This document shows, piece by piece, positions 1-8,530 of a stretch of DNA of 64,000 bases. Under the pieces are notes generated by a model. The model worked only from the letters and a program-made list of their open reading frames with translations, was not told the DNA's origin and made no database searches. The stretch comes from Alicyclobacillus sp. SO9 (lineage in GTDB: Bacteria > Bacillota > Bacilli > Alicyclobacillales > Alicyclobacillaceae), in assembly GCF_016406125.1 (NCBI RefSeq), contig NZ_CP066339.1, positions 1,488,001 through 1,552,000 on the forward strand, read 5' to 3'. Numbering within the stretch: position 1 is the first letter of the stretch; each line of letters opens with the position of its first letter. The position numbers were made by a program, and so were the translations under genes.

Positions 1-1
1 A

Positions 2-340
2 CTGCCGGGTCAAGTGACGGAAACATCGCCCTATGGCCGGAATACTGGCCTTGCTGGGTATCCAATCAGAGTTTCGGAAATGATTTCAACATTGGACGGA
101 GCCAGTTACGTTGAACGTGTGTCCGTTGACAGTGTTAAAAATGTCATGAGAGCTAAGAAGGCAATCAAGAAAGCCTTTGAATACCAAATTGCAGGTAAAG
201 GTTTCAGCATGGTTGAGGTACTCTCAACGTGTCCCACGAACTGGGGGTTGTCTCCCACAGAAGCGTTGACGTGGCTGCGAGACAACATGATGCCTTACTA
301 TCCTCTCGGTGTGAAAAAAGATATCGGGGAGGAGGATTAA
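2..340 (+). CDS. 2-oxoacid:ferredoxin oxidoreductase, beta (TPP-binding) subunit, C-terminal part
   Basis: The reading frame is open from the window edge, so this is the 3' end of a longer gene. The visible 113 residues begin PGQVTETSPYGR and include a conserved tail (ACPTNWG-like STCPTNWGLSP, then MPYYPLGV). These are typical of the beta subunit of 2-oxoacid/branched-chain 2-oxoacid:ferredoxin oxidoreductases, which carries thiamine diphosphate and reduces ferredoxin while oxidatively decarboxylating a 2-oxoacid to an acyl-CoA. The gamma-subunit gene starts 2 bases after the stop, so the two are cotranscribed. Whether the substrate is 2-oxoglutarate or a branched-chain 2-oxoacid cannot be decided from this fragment. 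The GTG at 14 is internal and is not the start. Confidence 0.85.
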   Translation: MPGQVTETSPYGRNTGLAGYPIRVSEMISTLDGASYVERVSVDSVKNVMRAKKAIKKAFEYQIAGKGFSMVEVLSTCPTNWGLSPTEALTWLRDNMMPYYPLGVKKDIGEED

Positions 341-341
341 G

Positions 342-887
342 ATGGTGTCACAAGAAATCATATTTGCGGGGTTCGGCGGACAAGGAATTCTCTCAATGGG
401 GAAATTTCTGGCATACGCTGGCATGGAAGCGGGTTTGAACGTCTCATGGCTGCCTTCCTACGGCCCGGAGATGCGGGGCGGAACCGCCAATTGTGGCGTT
501 ATTATCACAGACGAAGCTATCGGATCGCCAATTGTGACCCGTCCCACCGCCTTAGTTGTTATGAACCGGCCTTCACTCGACAAATTTGAGTCTGTACTCC
601 AACCGGGAGGTCTGTTAATTCTTGACTCCAACCTCGTTACACGCTCATCCGAAAGAACCGATATAGACATCATTTCTATTCCGGCGCAAACGTCTGCCGA
701 GGAACTGGGAAACAAACGTGCTGCAAACATGGTGCTTTTGGGCGCTTTGGCAGCCAAGACGGGGATTATTGCAGAGGACCTGTTGTTGCAGTCGATACAG
801 CGCCACGGAAAGAAGGACTTTTTTGAAGTGAACCAAAAGGCTTTGGCAAAAGGGGCGGAGTACGTGCCAGCGCACAGCGCCTCATGA
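342..887 (+). CDS. 2-oxoacid:ferredoxin oxidoreductase, gamma subunit
   Basis: A 181-residue protein with the glycine-rich N terminus FAGFGGQGILSMGKFLAYA and the segment PSYGPEMRGGTANC, both hallmarks of the gamma domain of pyruvate/2-oxoacid ferredoxin oxidoreductases. It is the small catalytic-partner subunit of a cytoplasmic complex feeding electrons from 2-oxoacids to ferredoxin. It follows the beta subunit by a single base, with the SD (GGGGAGGAGG) lying inside the end of that gene. Length fits the family (about 180 residues). Only the downstream end of the operon is in the window, so the alpha subunit is expected just upstream. Confidence 0.88.
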   Translation: MVSQEIIFAGFGGQGILSMGKFLAYAGMEAGLNVSWLPSYGPEMRGGTANCGVIITDEAIGSPIVTRPTALVVMNRPSLDKFESVLQPGGLLILDSNLVTRSSERTDIDIISIPAQTSAEELGNKRAANMVLLGALAAKTGIIAEDLLLQSIQRHGKKDFFEVNQKALAKGAEYVPAHSAS

Positions 888-941
888 TGCTGAAAAATCC
901 AGACTAAGAATGCCTAGTGATGACATGGAGGGTGTTGTTGA

Positions 942-2093
942 GTGAGGAAGAGATTCCGAGACTACGGCTACCAAGTTGGAACACTGGATCCGGGACCTGA
1001 AAACTCGATTACAGATGTAGCTGGGGTCTCCGTGGGTCATGCGACCCTCAGGCCCGAAGCTGGGCACCAGCGTGATGTCTGCACAGGTGTTACAGCCATC
1101 TTCCCCCACTCTGGGAATCTATACAGAGATAAGCCCGCGGCCGCGGTACATGTGATTAACGGTTTTGGGAAGACGACTGGATTAGTCCAAGTCGAGGAGT
1201 TGGGCGAGCTTGAGTCCCCCATCATGCTGACCAATACGTTCAGTGTCCCTGCTGTAACAGAGGGGACACTGAGGTATATGTTGATGCAGCACCCGGAAAT
1301 TGGAGATACCAGCGGTTCGTTAAACGTGGTAGTTGGGGAGTGTAACGACAGTTATTTAAATGACATGCGGGGTCTGCACGTGCGGCCTTACCATGCGCTT
1401 GAGGCTTTGCAGCGTGCTCACAAGGGCGGTGCCGTTATCGAAGGCAGCGTGGGGGCAGGCACGGGAATGCGCTGCTTTGGATGGAAAGGAGGAATTGGGA
1501 CCGCGTCAAGAAAAGTGGAAACAAGTGAAGGCAGTTTTGTTTTAGGCGCACTTGTTCTGACGAATTTTGGAGAGGCACAGGACTTGATGATACTGGGGGT
1601 ACCTGTTGGACAGTACCTGCAACCACCAGTTGACCCTGCTGGAATCGGTGTCCACGATGCTTCTGGAAACGCCAGTGAGAGTCCAGCAAACACCAGCGAA
1701 AGTGGTGACGCAGGAATGGGTGATGGCTCGGTGATGGTCGTGATTGGGACGGATGCTCCGCTTGATTCACGCCAGCTCAAGCGTTTGGCGAAGAGGGTTG
1801 CGTTTGGTCTTGCGCGAACGGGATCGATTGCGCATCATGGCAGCGGCGACATCGCCATCGCCTTCTCAGTGCCTCGTTCGGGCAGTGGAGCCGCCTATCA
1901 AAATTGCTTTACTTCAGACGCGGCCTTTATGTCCCAGTACTTTCGTGCCGTTGTGGAATCTACAGAGGAAGCGGTTCTGAACTCGCTTGTGGTCAATCAG
2001 GATATAGCAGGAAGAAAGGGGCGCCTACTCACGGCCCTGCCGATGCAGCGGGTTGCCAAACTATTAGACTCTCATTATCCTCAATTTCGCTAA
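942..2093 (+). CDS. P1 (DmpA/S58) family aminopeptidase
   Basis: A 383-residue protein of the DmpA/BapA family, N-terminal nucleophile hydrolases that release N-terminal residues (including D- or beta-amino acids in some members) after self-cleavage into two chains. The N terminus carries the family sequence SITDVAGVSVGHATL. The self-cleavage site is visible as Gly-Ser in GDGSVMVVIGTDAPL, making Ser263 the likely nucleophile of the small chain. The start is a GTG preceded by GGAGGG, about 12 bases upstream. An insert of about 25 residues rich in Ala, Ser, Gly (around 240-262) lies just before the cleavage site, a usual place for a flexible linker. The gene stands alone 54 bases after the oxidoreductase genes. 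Substrate is not predictable. Confidence 0.85.
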   Translation: MRKRFRDYGYQVGTLDPGPENSITDVAGVSVGHATLRPEAGHQRDVCTGVTAIFPHSGNLYRDKPAAAVHVINGFGKTTGLVQVEELGELESPIMLTNTFSVPAVTEGTLRYMLMQHPEIGDTSGSLNVVVGECNDSYLNDMRGLHVRPYHALEALQRAHKGGAVIEGSVGAGTGMRCFGWKGGIGTASRKVETSEGSFVLGALVLTNFGEAQDLMILGVPVGQYLQPPVDPAGIGVHDASGNASESPANTSESGDAGMGDGSVMVVIGTDAPLDSRQLKRLAKRVAFGLARTGSIAHHGSGDIAIAFSVPRSGSGAAYQNCFTSDAAFMSQYFRAVVESTEEAVLNSLVVNQDIAGRKGRLLTALPMQRVAKLLDSHYPQFR

Positions 2094-2509
2094 AATATGA
2101 CTTGCGCAAATGTATTTGTCTCAGTCATAATCTATGCAAAGACATCTGATGTCCGGCGTCTCGGACAGGATGACAAGATCCCGCACACTTCAACAAGAAA
2201 CTTGGGTTATTTTCCAAACATTAATATTCCCAAGCAGTACATATTAAACGGGGGAACTTTGTCTTTTTAAACGGACTGTAGTCCGCCCAAGCCGCACCTA
2301 AACGATGCAATGACTCAAGATTGTCCGCCGCTTTTCTCAGTTGCCCGCAACATCCGGGGATTTTAATGCTTTTCCAACTGCTGTTTTGGCCAACTCAGGC
2401 GGGTGTGGTTGTGTGTAATTTAGGTCTAGCAGATTGGTCCGGGCGGTGATAGACTGTAAAACGGTCTATACAGTGTTTTGAAGTTTTGAGTTTGTTAAGG
2501 GGGAAAATA
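2094..2509 (+). other. Intergenic region upstream of the BMP transporter operon
   Basis: A 416-base non-coding stretch. It contains a short hairpin CGGACTgtAGTCCG near 2270, and a G-rich leader before the SD of the lipoprotein gene. I looked for a purine riboswitch, a PurR box and a clear CodY box and did not find a convincing one. A promoter must lie here, but I cannot place it with confidence. Confidence 0.4.
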
Positions 2510-3568
2510 ATGATGAAAAGTAAGAAGTGGAACGTTGGTCTGGGTATTACCAGTGTTGCTGCTCTGACCATGATGCTGGCTGGGTGCGGTGCGAAGACGG
2601 GCGGAGGAAATCAGTCCAATGGAACTTCGGGCAGCGGCGCACACAGCAATTTTAAAGTCGGTTTGGTAACGGATACAGGCGGTCTGAACGATCACGGTTT
2701 TAACCACTTGTCCGACGTTGGTCTGGTCAAAGCAGAGAAGCAGCTTGGCGTGACAGGCAACGTGGTGTCATCAAAATCGGCCTCTGACTATGTCTCAAAT
2801 TTAACGACCTTTGCCCAGAAACATTATAACCTGGTGATTGCAGTCGGTTATTTGATGGATTCTGCTGTGAAACAGGTCTCGAAAGAGTACCCCAAAACCA
2901 AGTTCCTCATCATTGACGATTCCATTACGGGGATTCCTAATGTAACTGGCGCACTGTTTAAAACGGAACAGTGCGGATATTTGGCAGGCGTCATGGCTGG
3001 AATGATGGAGAAGCAGGGTAAAGCGCCTCGCCTAAACAGCAAAAACATTCTTGGTGTTGTAGGGGGTCAAAAGATTCCACCTGTAACATCTTATATTGCA
3101 GGATTCCAGCAGGGTGTGAAAAAAGTGGACTCTGGCGCAACAATTCTCGTTAAGTATGCAAACTCTTTCAGCGACCAAGCTAAGGGGAGTGAAATTGCTC
3201 AATCTGAGATCAGCAATGGCGCAGACATTGTCTTTCAGGTCGCTGGAGCAACGGGTATCGGTGTGATTAAGGCTGCGCAAAAGGCAAAGGTCTATGCGAT
3301 TGGTGTAGATGCTAACCAGAACTATTTAGCGCCAAAGACGGTCATCACAAGTGCGACAAAAGGTGTAGACACTGCAACTTACGATGTCATCAAGCAGGCC
3401 CTTGACGGTAAATTCAAGTCTGGAGACCAATACTTTGACCTCAGCAACAACGGTGTGGGCCTCGCACCTGCCAACAGTGCCGTACCGAAGAGCATTGTGT
3501 CTCAGGTGCAAAAGTACCGCAGCGAAATCAAGAGTGGAAAAATCACAGTGTCGGCAAAACTTCAATAA
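2510..3568 (+). CDS. BMP-family nucleoside ABC transporter substrate-binding lipoprotein
   Basis: The basic N terminus MMKSKKW, a hydrophobic segment and the lipobox LAGC show a lipoprotein anchored at the outer face of the membrane; the mature part begins with a Gly/Ser/Asn-rich linker. The rest matches the BMP/PnrA/BmpA family of nucleoside-binding proteins (VGLVTDTGGLNDHGFNHLSDVGL at about 45-67, later GVDANQN). The start chosen is the ATG at 2510 (or 2513) behind AAGGGGG; an upstream TTG/ATG at 2486 has no SD. The gene is first in an operon with an ATPase and two permeases of the nupNOPQ type, from which it is separated by a terminator-like hairpin. Confidence 0.9.
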   Translation: MMKSKKWNVGLGITSVAALTMMLAGCGAKTGGGNQSNGTSGSGAHSNFKVGLVTDTGGLNDHGFNHLSDVGLVKAEKQLGVTGNVVSSKSASDYVSNLTTFAQKHYNLVIAVGYLMDSAVKQVSKEYPKTKFLIIDDSITGIPNVTGALFKTEQCGYLAGVMAGMMEKQGKAPRLNSKNILGVVGGQKIPPVTSYIAGFQQGVKKVDSGATILVKYANSFSDQAKGSEIAQSEISNGADIVFQVAGATGIGVIKAAQKAKVYAIGVDANQNYLAPKTVITSATKGVDTATYDVIKQALDGKFKSGDQYFDLSNNGVGLAPANSAVPKSIVSQVQKYRSEIKSGKITVSAKLQ

Positions 3569-3576
3569 TACTTACT

Positions 3577-3622
3577 GGGAATGCTGCAGTTTGGACTTTG
3601 ACTGCAGCCGTTCCCCTTTTTT
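3577..3622 (+). terminator. Intra-operon terminator after the lipoprotein gene
   Basis: Inverted repeat GGGAATGCTGCAGT (from 3577) with ACTGCAGCCGTTCCC (to 3615), followed by CCTTTTTT. It lies between the binding protein and the ATPase gene, so it probably lets only part of the transcripts through, giving more binding protein than transporter. Confidence 0.75.
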
Positions 3623-3652
3623 GATTTAGGGTGAGTAGTAAGGAGGAGACGG

Positions 3653-5182
3653 ATGAACGGATTCCTCGAGGTTCGAGACGTGACAAAGACATTTCCTGGT
3701 GTTGTTGCGAATGACAAAGTCAATCTGACACTCCAATCAGGTGAGGTTCACGCAATCCTTGGAGAAAACGGAGCGGGAAAGTCAACATTAATGAAGCTTA
3801 TTTACGGCTTGTACCAACCGGATTCCGGGGATATCCGCTTGGAAGGAAAATCTCTTGATTTTCAAAGCCCTCGAGATGCAATCAGAGCTGGGATTGGCAT
3901 GGTGCACCAGCATTTTATGTTGATCCCCGCGTTGACCGTGGCAGAAAACATTGTTCTAGGAGCCGAGCCAGGGCGGATTCGCTATCGCCGCAAGCAAGCC
4001 AACCAACAAGTTCGGGCACTGTCCGAGCAATACAAATTAACCGTAGACCCTACTGCCAAAGTGGGACATTTAAGCGTTGGCCTGCAGCAGCGGGTGGAAA
4101 TTCTTAAGGCGCTGTTCCGTGAGGCAAAACTGCTGATTCTGGACGAGCCTACCGCACTTTTGACCCCTCAGGAAACCAGGGAATTGTTTGAAGTGGTGCG
4201 TCATTTACGGGATGAAGGGATTCCCATCTTGTTTATCAGTCATAAATTGGACGAGGTTAAGGAAATCTCAAACCGCGTCACTGTCATGCGCGCAGGTCAA
4301 ACTGTAGAAACAGTGGAAACTGCAGATGCTACACCGCAAGAACTGGCAAACTTGATGGTGGGCCGCGAGGTCGTTCTTCAGATTAACAAGAAGCCTGCGA
4401 CTCCGGGTGCACCCGTCATTTCCGTCAAAGACCTGTGGGTGCAGGATATGGACAAGCATGACCGGGTACGGGGAGTTTCTTTTGATGTCAAAGCCGGTGA
4501 GGTTTTCGGTTTGGCCGGAATTGACGGCAATGGCCAATTTGAACTGGTCGATGCAATTGCCGGCTTGGCACGTGTTACTGGCGGTGAAATCCGATTTGAC
4601 GGGAAAGACATCCGCCACCACAGTCCAGCGGCAAGAACGGTTGCCGGAATAGCATACGTTCCTCAGGACAGGCAACGAGATGGTTTGATCCTCGACTTCA
4701 GTCTTGTGGAAAACTCCATTCTGAGGGACTTTCGCAGCAGGGAATTTTCGCGGTTTGGATTTACCAAGGCCAGGTCCGCTTTGACTTTCACGAAGCGGAT
4801 GCTGAAAGAGTTTGATGTCAGGCCTCCAATTCCTGAGCGTCACGCTGACGATTTGTCTGGCGGCAATCAGCAGAAGGTGATTTTGGCCCGTGAAGTCTCT
4901 CGTGACCCAAAACTCATGATTGCAGCACAGCCCACTCGCGGGTTGGACGTGGGTGCTATTGAAGGCATTCATAAACAGTTGATTCGCTTGCGGGACGAAG
5001 GCCGTGGAGTTTTGCTGGTCTCGCTGGAGCTGGACGAAATTCTGAGTCTGTCCGACCGCATCGGGGTTATTCATAACGGTGAACTCGTCGCAATTGTTTC
5101 TGGCGCAGAGGCGACTCGTGAGAAAATAGGCCTCCTAATGACCGGCGTCAAGGACGCAGAAGCAAAGGAGGTTGAGTCATGA
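3653..5182 (+). CDS. Nucleoside ABC transporter, double ATP-binding protein (NupO/YufO type)
   Basis: A 509-residue fused ATPase with two nucleotide-binding domains. The first has an intact Walker A (GENGAGKST at about 38-46) and Walker B (LLILDEPTALLT). The second has a degenerate Walker A (GIDGNGQFEL), a signature LSGGNQQK and the Walker B variant MIAAQPTRGLDVGA, exactly as in ATPases of BMP-type nucleoside and rhamnose/ribose-type importers. SD AAGGAGGAG is 6 bases before the ATG. Overlaps the permease gene by 4 bases (ATGA), so translation is coupled. Acts at the inner face of the membrane to power nucleoside uptake. Confidence 0.92.
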   Translation: MNGFLEVRDVTKTFPGVVANDKVNLTLQSGEVHAILGENGAGKSTLMKLIYGLYQPDSGDIRLEGKSLDFQSPRDAIRAGIGMVHQHFMLIPALTVAENIVLGAEPGRIRYRRKQANQQVRALSEQYKLTVDPTAKVGHLSVGLQQRVEILKALFREAKLLILDEPTALLTPQETRELFEVVRHLRDEGIPILFISHKLDEVKEISNRVTVMRAGQTVETVETADATPQELANLMVGREVVLQINKKPATPGAPVISVKDLWVQDMDKHDRVRGVSFDVKAGEVFGLAGIDGNGQFELVDAIAGLARVTGGEIRFDGKDIRHHSPAARTVAGIAYVPQDRQRDGLILDFSLVENSILRDFRSREFSRFGFTKARSALTFTKRMLKEFDVRPPIPERHADDLSGGNQQKVILAREVSRDPKLMIAAQPTRGLDVGAIEGIHKQLIRLRDEGRGVLLVSLELDEILSLSDRIGVIHNGELVAIVSGAEATREKIGLLMTGVKDAEAKEVES

Positions 5183-6255
5183 GGAGAACATGGTTTCAAA
5201 TCTTAACGCCAGTTCTGGCCTCCATCATTGCCATCGTCATTGGTGCCATTGTTGTGGCAGCCATTGGGTACAATCCTCTTAGCGTTTACGGCGCGCTGCT
5301 TGCGGGTGCTTTTGGTGGATGGTACAGCATTGGCAATACCCTTGCCGGCTCGATTCCATTGATTCTGGCTGGTCTCGGCGTAGCGCTGGCCTTCAAGGCA
5401 GGGCTCTTTAATATTGGCGCCGACGGCCAGTATTGGGTAGGTGCTATGACGGCTGTGTGGCTGGGCTACCATTTTAACAGTCTGCCGGGCTGGCTGCATC
5501 TTACAGTGGTCCTTGTCGGTGCCATGATTGCGGGGGGTCTCTGGGGCGGCATTATTCCGGGGTTGACCAAGGCCTACGTGGGGGCTCATGAAGTCATTAC
5601 CACCATGATGATGAGCTACATTGGCATTTCACTGGCCCGTTACATGATTGAGGATGGGCCGATGAGAGTGAAAGGATACATTCCGCAATCTGCAAAGGTG
5701 GACAAGTCAATTTGGCTGACAGTTTTAATTTCACATACACAGTTTACAACAGGTATCTTTATTGCTCTCGTCGCAGTCATTGTCACATGGATACTGCTAT
5801 ATAAAAGCAATGTTGGATTTCAATTGAGAACCGTCGGGATGAATCAAAGAGCAGCCAAATATGCGGGTATTAATGTTCCTCTATATACTGTATTAGCCCT
5901 TGGTCTCAGTGGTGTTCTCGCGGGCCTGGCAGGCGGGGTGCAGATGTTGGCGTCTACAGACCATCGGCTGGTAGACAGCTTTTCAAGCGGGTACGGGTAC
6001 ACCGCAATCGTTGTGGCTTTGCTGGCGAGAAACAATCCCTTTGGTGTCATTGTGGCCGCGATATTCTTTTCTGCGCTTAACTACGGCGGAAATAACATGC
6101 AAATGGTATCCGGTGTCCCTGCAAGTTTAACGGATGTTCTCACTGGACTCATTGTCTTCTTTGTTGCTGCGGAGCGCCTAATTCCTATGATCGGAACTTG
6201 GTACCGCAAGCGGCGCAGCGGGAAACACACTTTGAACGTCTCGGAGAAAGGGTGA
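5179..6255 (+). CDS. Nucleoside ABC transporter permease (NupP/YufP type)
   Basis: A 358-residue polytopic membrane protein of the BPD_transp_2 (branched-chain amino acid/ribose/nucleoside permease) family. The conserved cytoplasmic coupling region reads RTVGMNQRAAKYAGINV. The first helix (residues 9-32) follows directly on the start, which overlaps the ATPase stop. The second permease follows 4 bases later, so the pair presumably forms a heterodimeric channel. Confidence 0.9.
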   Translation: MRRTWFQILTPVLASIIAIVIGAIVVAAIGYNPLSVYGALLAGAFGGWYSIGNTLAGSIPLILAGLGVALAFKAGLFNIGADGQYWVGAMTAVWLGYHFNSLPGWLHLTVVLVGAMIAGGLWGGIIPGLTKAYVGAHEVITTMMMSYIGISLARYMIEDGPMRVKGYIPQSAKVDKSIWLTVLISHTQFTTGIFIALVAVIVTWILLYKSNVGFQLRTVGMNQRAAKYAGINVPLYTVLALGLSGVLAGLAGGVQMLASTDHRLVDSFSSGYGYTAIVVALLARNNPFGVIVAAIFFSALNYGGNNMQMVSGVPASLTDVLTGLIVFFVAAERLIPMIGTWYRKRRSGKHTLNVSEKG

Positions 6256-6259
6256 TTTC

Positions 6260-7180
6260 ATGGACGTATTGCTGCAACCCCAGTTGTGGGCATCAACTTT
6301 GGCAATGACTGTTCCGTTGGCTTTACCGGCAATCGGAGGCACCTTTTCAGAGAGAACAGGTGTGGTCAACATCGCAATGGAAGGAATCATGTTGATTGGA
6401 GCGTTTTTTGCCGTAGCTTTTTCTTATTGGACGCAAAACCCGTGGTTGGGGTTGTTAATGGCTATGATTATGGGAGCCGTCATTGCATCTGTTTTTGCTT
6501 GGGCGGCAATCAGATTGTCGGCTGACCAAGTGGTTCTTGGTATGGCAGTGAACATATTTGCAGCCGGCCTAACTGCATTTTTGCTCAACACCATCTTTGG
6601 GTTTAATGGAACACCGACGAAAACCCCAAGTCTTCCGAGTATCACCATACCCGGCTTGTCCAAAATACCGTTCGTGGGCACACTGTTCTCCAATCAAAGC
6701 GTGTTGGTCTATATCATGATTGTCATTGTCTTTGCAGCCCATTGGTTTTTATTTCATACCAACATGGGCCTTCGTATGCGGTCTGTTGGGGAACATCCTT
6801 TGGCAGCCGACACAGCAGGTTTGAATGTGTGGCGTTTGCGTTACACAGGAGTCATTTTAAGCGGAATTTTATCCGCCATGGGCGGGGCGTATCTGTCCAT
6901 CGGCATGCTCAACTCATTTGATGTGAATATGACAAACGGTCGAGGATACATTGCACTTGCTGCCATGATTTTTGGCAAATGGACGCCTTTTGGCGCTTTT
7001 GGTGCAAGCGCCCTATTTGGTTTCGCAACAGCTCTTCAGATTGCGTTGCAGAGCAGCGGCGTTTCTTCAAATTTGTTACAGATGCTGCCGTACGCTTTAA
7101 CGATTCTGGCCTTAGCCGGTTTAGTGGGGCGCAGCACGCCTCCTGCAGCCGACGGCATACCGTATGAGCCGCGGCGATAA
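6260..7180 (+). CDS. Nucleoside ABC transporter permease (NupQ/YufQ type)
   Basis: A 306-residue membrane protein, the second permease of the system. It contains the family features LALPAIGGTFSERTGVVNIAMEG at the N terminus and the coupling motif RSVGEHPLAADTAGLNV. The SD GAAAGGGTGA overlaps the end of the preceding permease. This is the last gene of the operon; a 13-bp hairpin follows. Substrate as nucleosides follows from the family and the gene order binding protein-ATPase-permease-permease, not from any residue I can point to. Confidence 0.9.
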   Translation: MDVLLQPQLWASTLAMTVPLALPAIGGTFSERTGVVNIAMEGIMLIGAFFAVAFSYWTQNPWLGLLMAMIMGAVIASVFAWAAIRLSADQVVLGMAVNIFAAGLTAFLLNTIFGFNGTPTKTPSLPSITIPGLSKIPFVGTLFSNQSVLVYIMIVIVFAAHWFLFHTNMGLRMRSVGEHPLAADTAGLNVWRLRYTGVILSGILSAMGGAYLSIGMLNSFDVNMTNGRGYIALAAMIFGKWTPFGAFGASALFGFATALQIALQSSGVSSNLLQMLPYALTILALAGLVGRSTPPAADGIPYEPRR

Positions 7181-7233
7181 ACGATAACCCAGAGACAGAC
7201 AAATGATTTAGATTACCCTTATTCGTAGTATCA

Positions 7234-7275
7234 AAGGGCTCTCCCAACTGCACTTCCGTATGTGGGACAGCCCTT
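7234..7275 (+). terminator. Terminator-like hairpin after the nucleoside transporter operon
   Basis: Arms AAGGGCTCTCCCA (7234-7246) and TGGGACAGCCCTT (7263-7275) pair over 13 bp with one mismatch and a 16-base loop. The downstream tract is ATTTC rather than a pure T run, so termination strength is uncertain. Confidence 0.65.
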
Positions 7276-7410
7276 ATTTCATGTGCTCCCATAGGACGCC
7301 AGCTACTTTAGAACGCTAGTTGCTGTGTCCCTCGTCTCGCATGTTCGGTTCGACTAAGAGTCAAATGTTTGGGGAATGTTATCGGGATGGAGTTACTGCG
7401 TTACGTGGGT

Positions 7411-7470
7411 TGAAGTTCCATTGACTGAAGTTCCATTGACTGAAGTTCCATTGACTGAAGTTCCACTGGT
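7411..7470 (+). repeat. 15-bp direct repeat, four copies
   Basis: TGAAGTTCCATTGAC occurs three times exactly (7411, 7426, 7441) and a fourth time with changes at the end (7456). It lies just upstream of uvsE. Because the unit is a multiple of three it keeps a frame open (VPLTE repeats), but that frame has no SD and runs into uvsE in another frame, so I do not call a gene. Confidence 0.85.
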
Positions 7471-7490
7471 TGAATTCGGGGTGAATACTT

Positions 7491-8456
7491 TTGCGAGTCA
7501 GGTTCGGGTTTGTTGCAATGGCGCTGTCATTAAAAGATGCTTCTCCGTCAAAAACCATGACCTATAAGACCTTTCAGTCCCTTGAAGATAGGGAAGCGGC
7601 TCTTCGAAAGGTCACTAGAATTGCCGAAAGCAACCTTCGCAACACCTTGCGGATTTTGCGTCATGCTTTCTACTCCGGAATTTATGTGTATCGTTTCTCT
7701 TCCAAGTTAATTCCGCTTTATGGAGTTCCCGAGACAAAGAATTGGGCTTTTTTTGAAGAACTACAGCCGCAGTTCCGCGACATTGGAGAGTTCGTAAGAA
7801 GTCATGAAATGAGGGTGAGCTTTCATCCAGATCATTTTGTGGTACTGAATTCACCAGATAACGATGTCTTTCACAGGTCACTTGAAAATTTGGATTATCA
7901 CGTCCAGATGTTCAAAGCCATGAATCTCAAAGAGGAGAAGATGGTGATACACGTTGGCGGAGCATACCAAGACAAAGAGGCCTCTCTTCAGAGATTTATA
8001 AATAATTGGGGGAATATCCCGGTTGAAATTCGCAATCGATTGACACTGGAAAACGACGACAAGATTTATACGGCCGCAAATGTTCAAGATTTGACAACCC
8101 GAATTGGAGTTCCTCTCGTTTTCGATATCCACCATGACCGGTGCAATAAGGAGCAAGACAGCCAACTCAGTTCCATAGTTGAGCCGTTTGTTGAGTCTTG
8201 GAAAGACACAGGTCTGCCTCCCAAAGCCCATATCTCGTCACCGAAAGACGAGGCTAATATGAGAGCCCACGCTGATTTAATACGCACCGAGGACATCTTG
8301 CCCTTTCTTGATGTTGTCCGGCCCCTGAATACCGACATCGACATTATGGTTGAAGCGAAGAAGAAGGACGAGGCACTGTTTCATCTTGTCAAAGAATTAG
8401 TGAAGGAGGACTTTGTTCACTTTACAAGTGACGGCGTCATTGAATATCGGCCGTGA
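7491..8456 (+). CDS. uvsE: UV damage endonuclease UvsE
   Basis: A 321-residue protein of the UvsE/UVDE family, AP-endonuclease-like TIM barrels that nick DNA 5' of UV photoproducts and some other lesions. The start is TTG at 7491 behind GGGGTG, giving MRVRFGFVAMAL, the family N terminus. Metal-ligand motifs are visible in order: SFHPDHF (about 104-110), VIHVGG, LTLENDD, VFDIHHDRC and HISSP, then DIMVEAKKKDEAL. Length fits the family. It is monocistronic, preceded by the 15-bp repeat and facing a convergent GGDEF gene. Confidence 0.93.
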   Translation: MRVRFGFVAMALSLKDASPSKTMTYKTFQSLEDREAALRKVTRIAESNLRNTLRILRHAFYSGIYVYRFSSKLIPLYGVPETKNWAFFEELQPQFRDIGEFVRSHEMRVSFHPDHFVVLNSPDNDVFHRSLENLDYHVQMFKAMNLKEEKMVIHVGGAYQDKEASLQRFINNWGNIPVEIRNRLTLENDDKIYTAANVQDLTTRIGVPLVFDIHHDRCNKEQDSQLSSIVEPFVESWKDTGLPPKAHISSPKDEANMRAHADLIRTEDILPFLDVVRPLNTDIDIMVEAKKKDEALFHLVKELVKEDFVHFTSDGVIEYRP

Positions 8457-8530
8457 GCAGCAGCGGTGTGTGCGAAACCGTTTGGATTGGGTACCTGCTA
8501 AATTCAGTGGAGGATGTGCGAACCAAGACA

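Noticed and set aside
2094..2509. Purine riboswitch before the nucleoside transporter
   Set aside because: The context is suggestive, but the conserved core (paired loops and terminator) could not be seen.
4268..5074. 268-residue minus-strand ORF inside the ATPase gene
   Set aside because: It is antisense to a well-supported ABC ATPase and has no recognisable domain or SD.
7376..7567. 63-residue ORF with VPLTE repeats
   Set aside because: Open only because of a 15-bp repeat, no SD, and it overlaps uvsE, whose TTG start is well supported.
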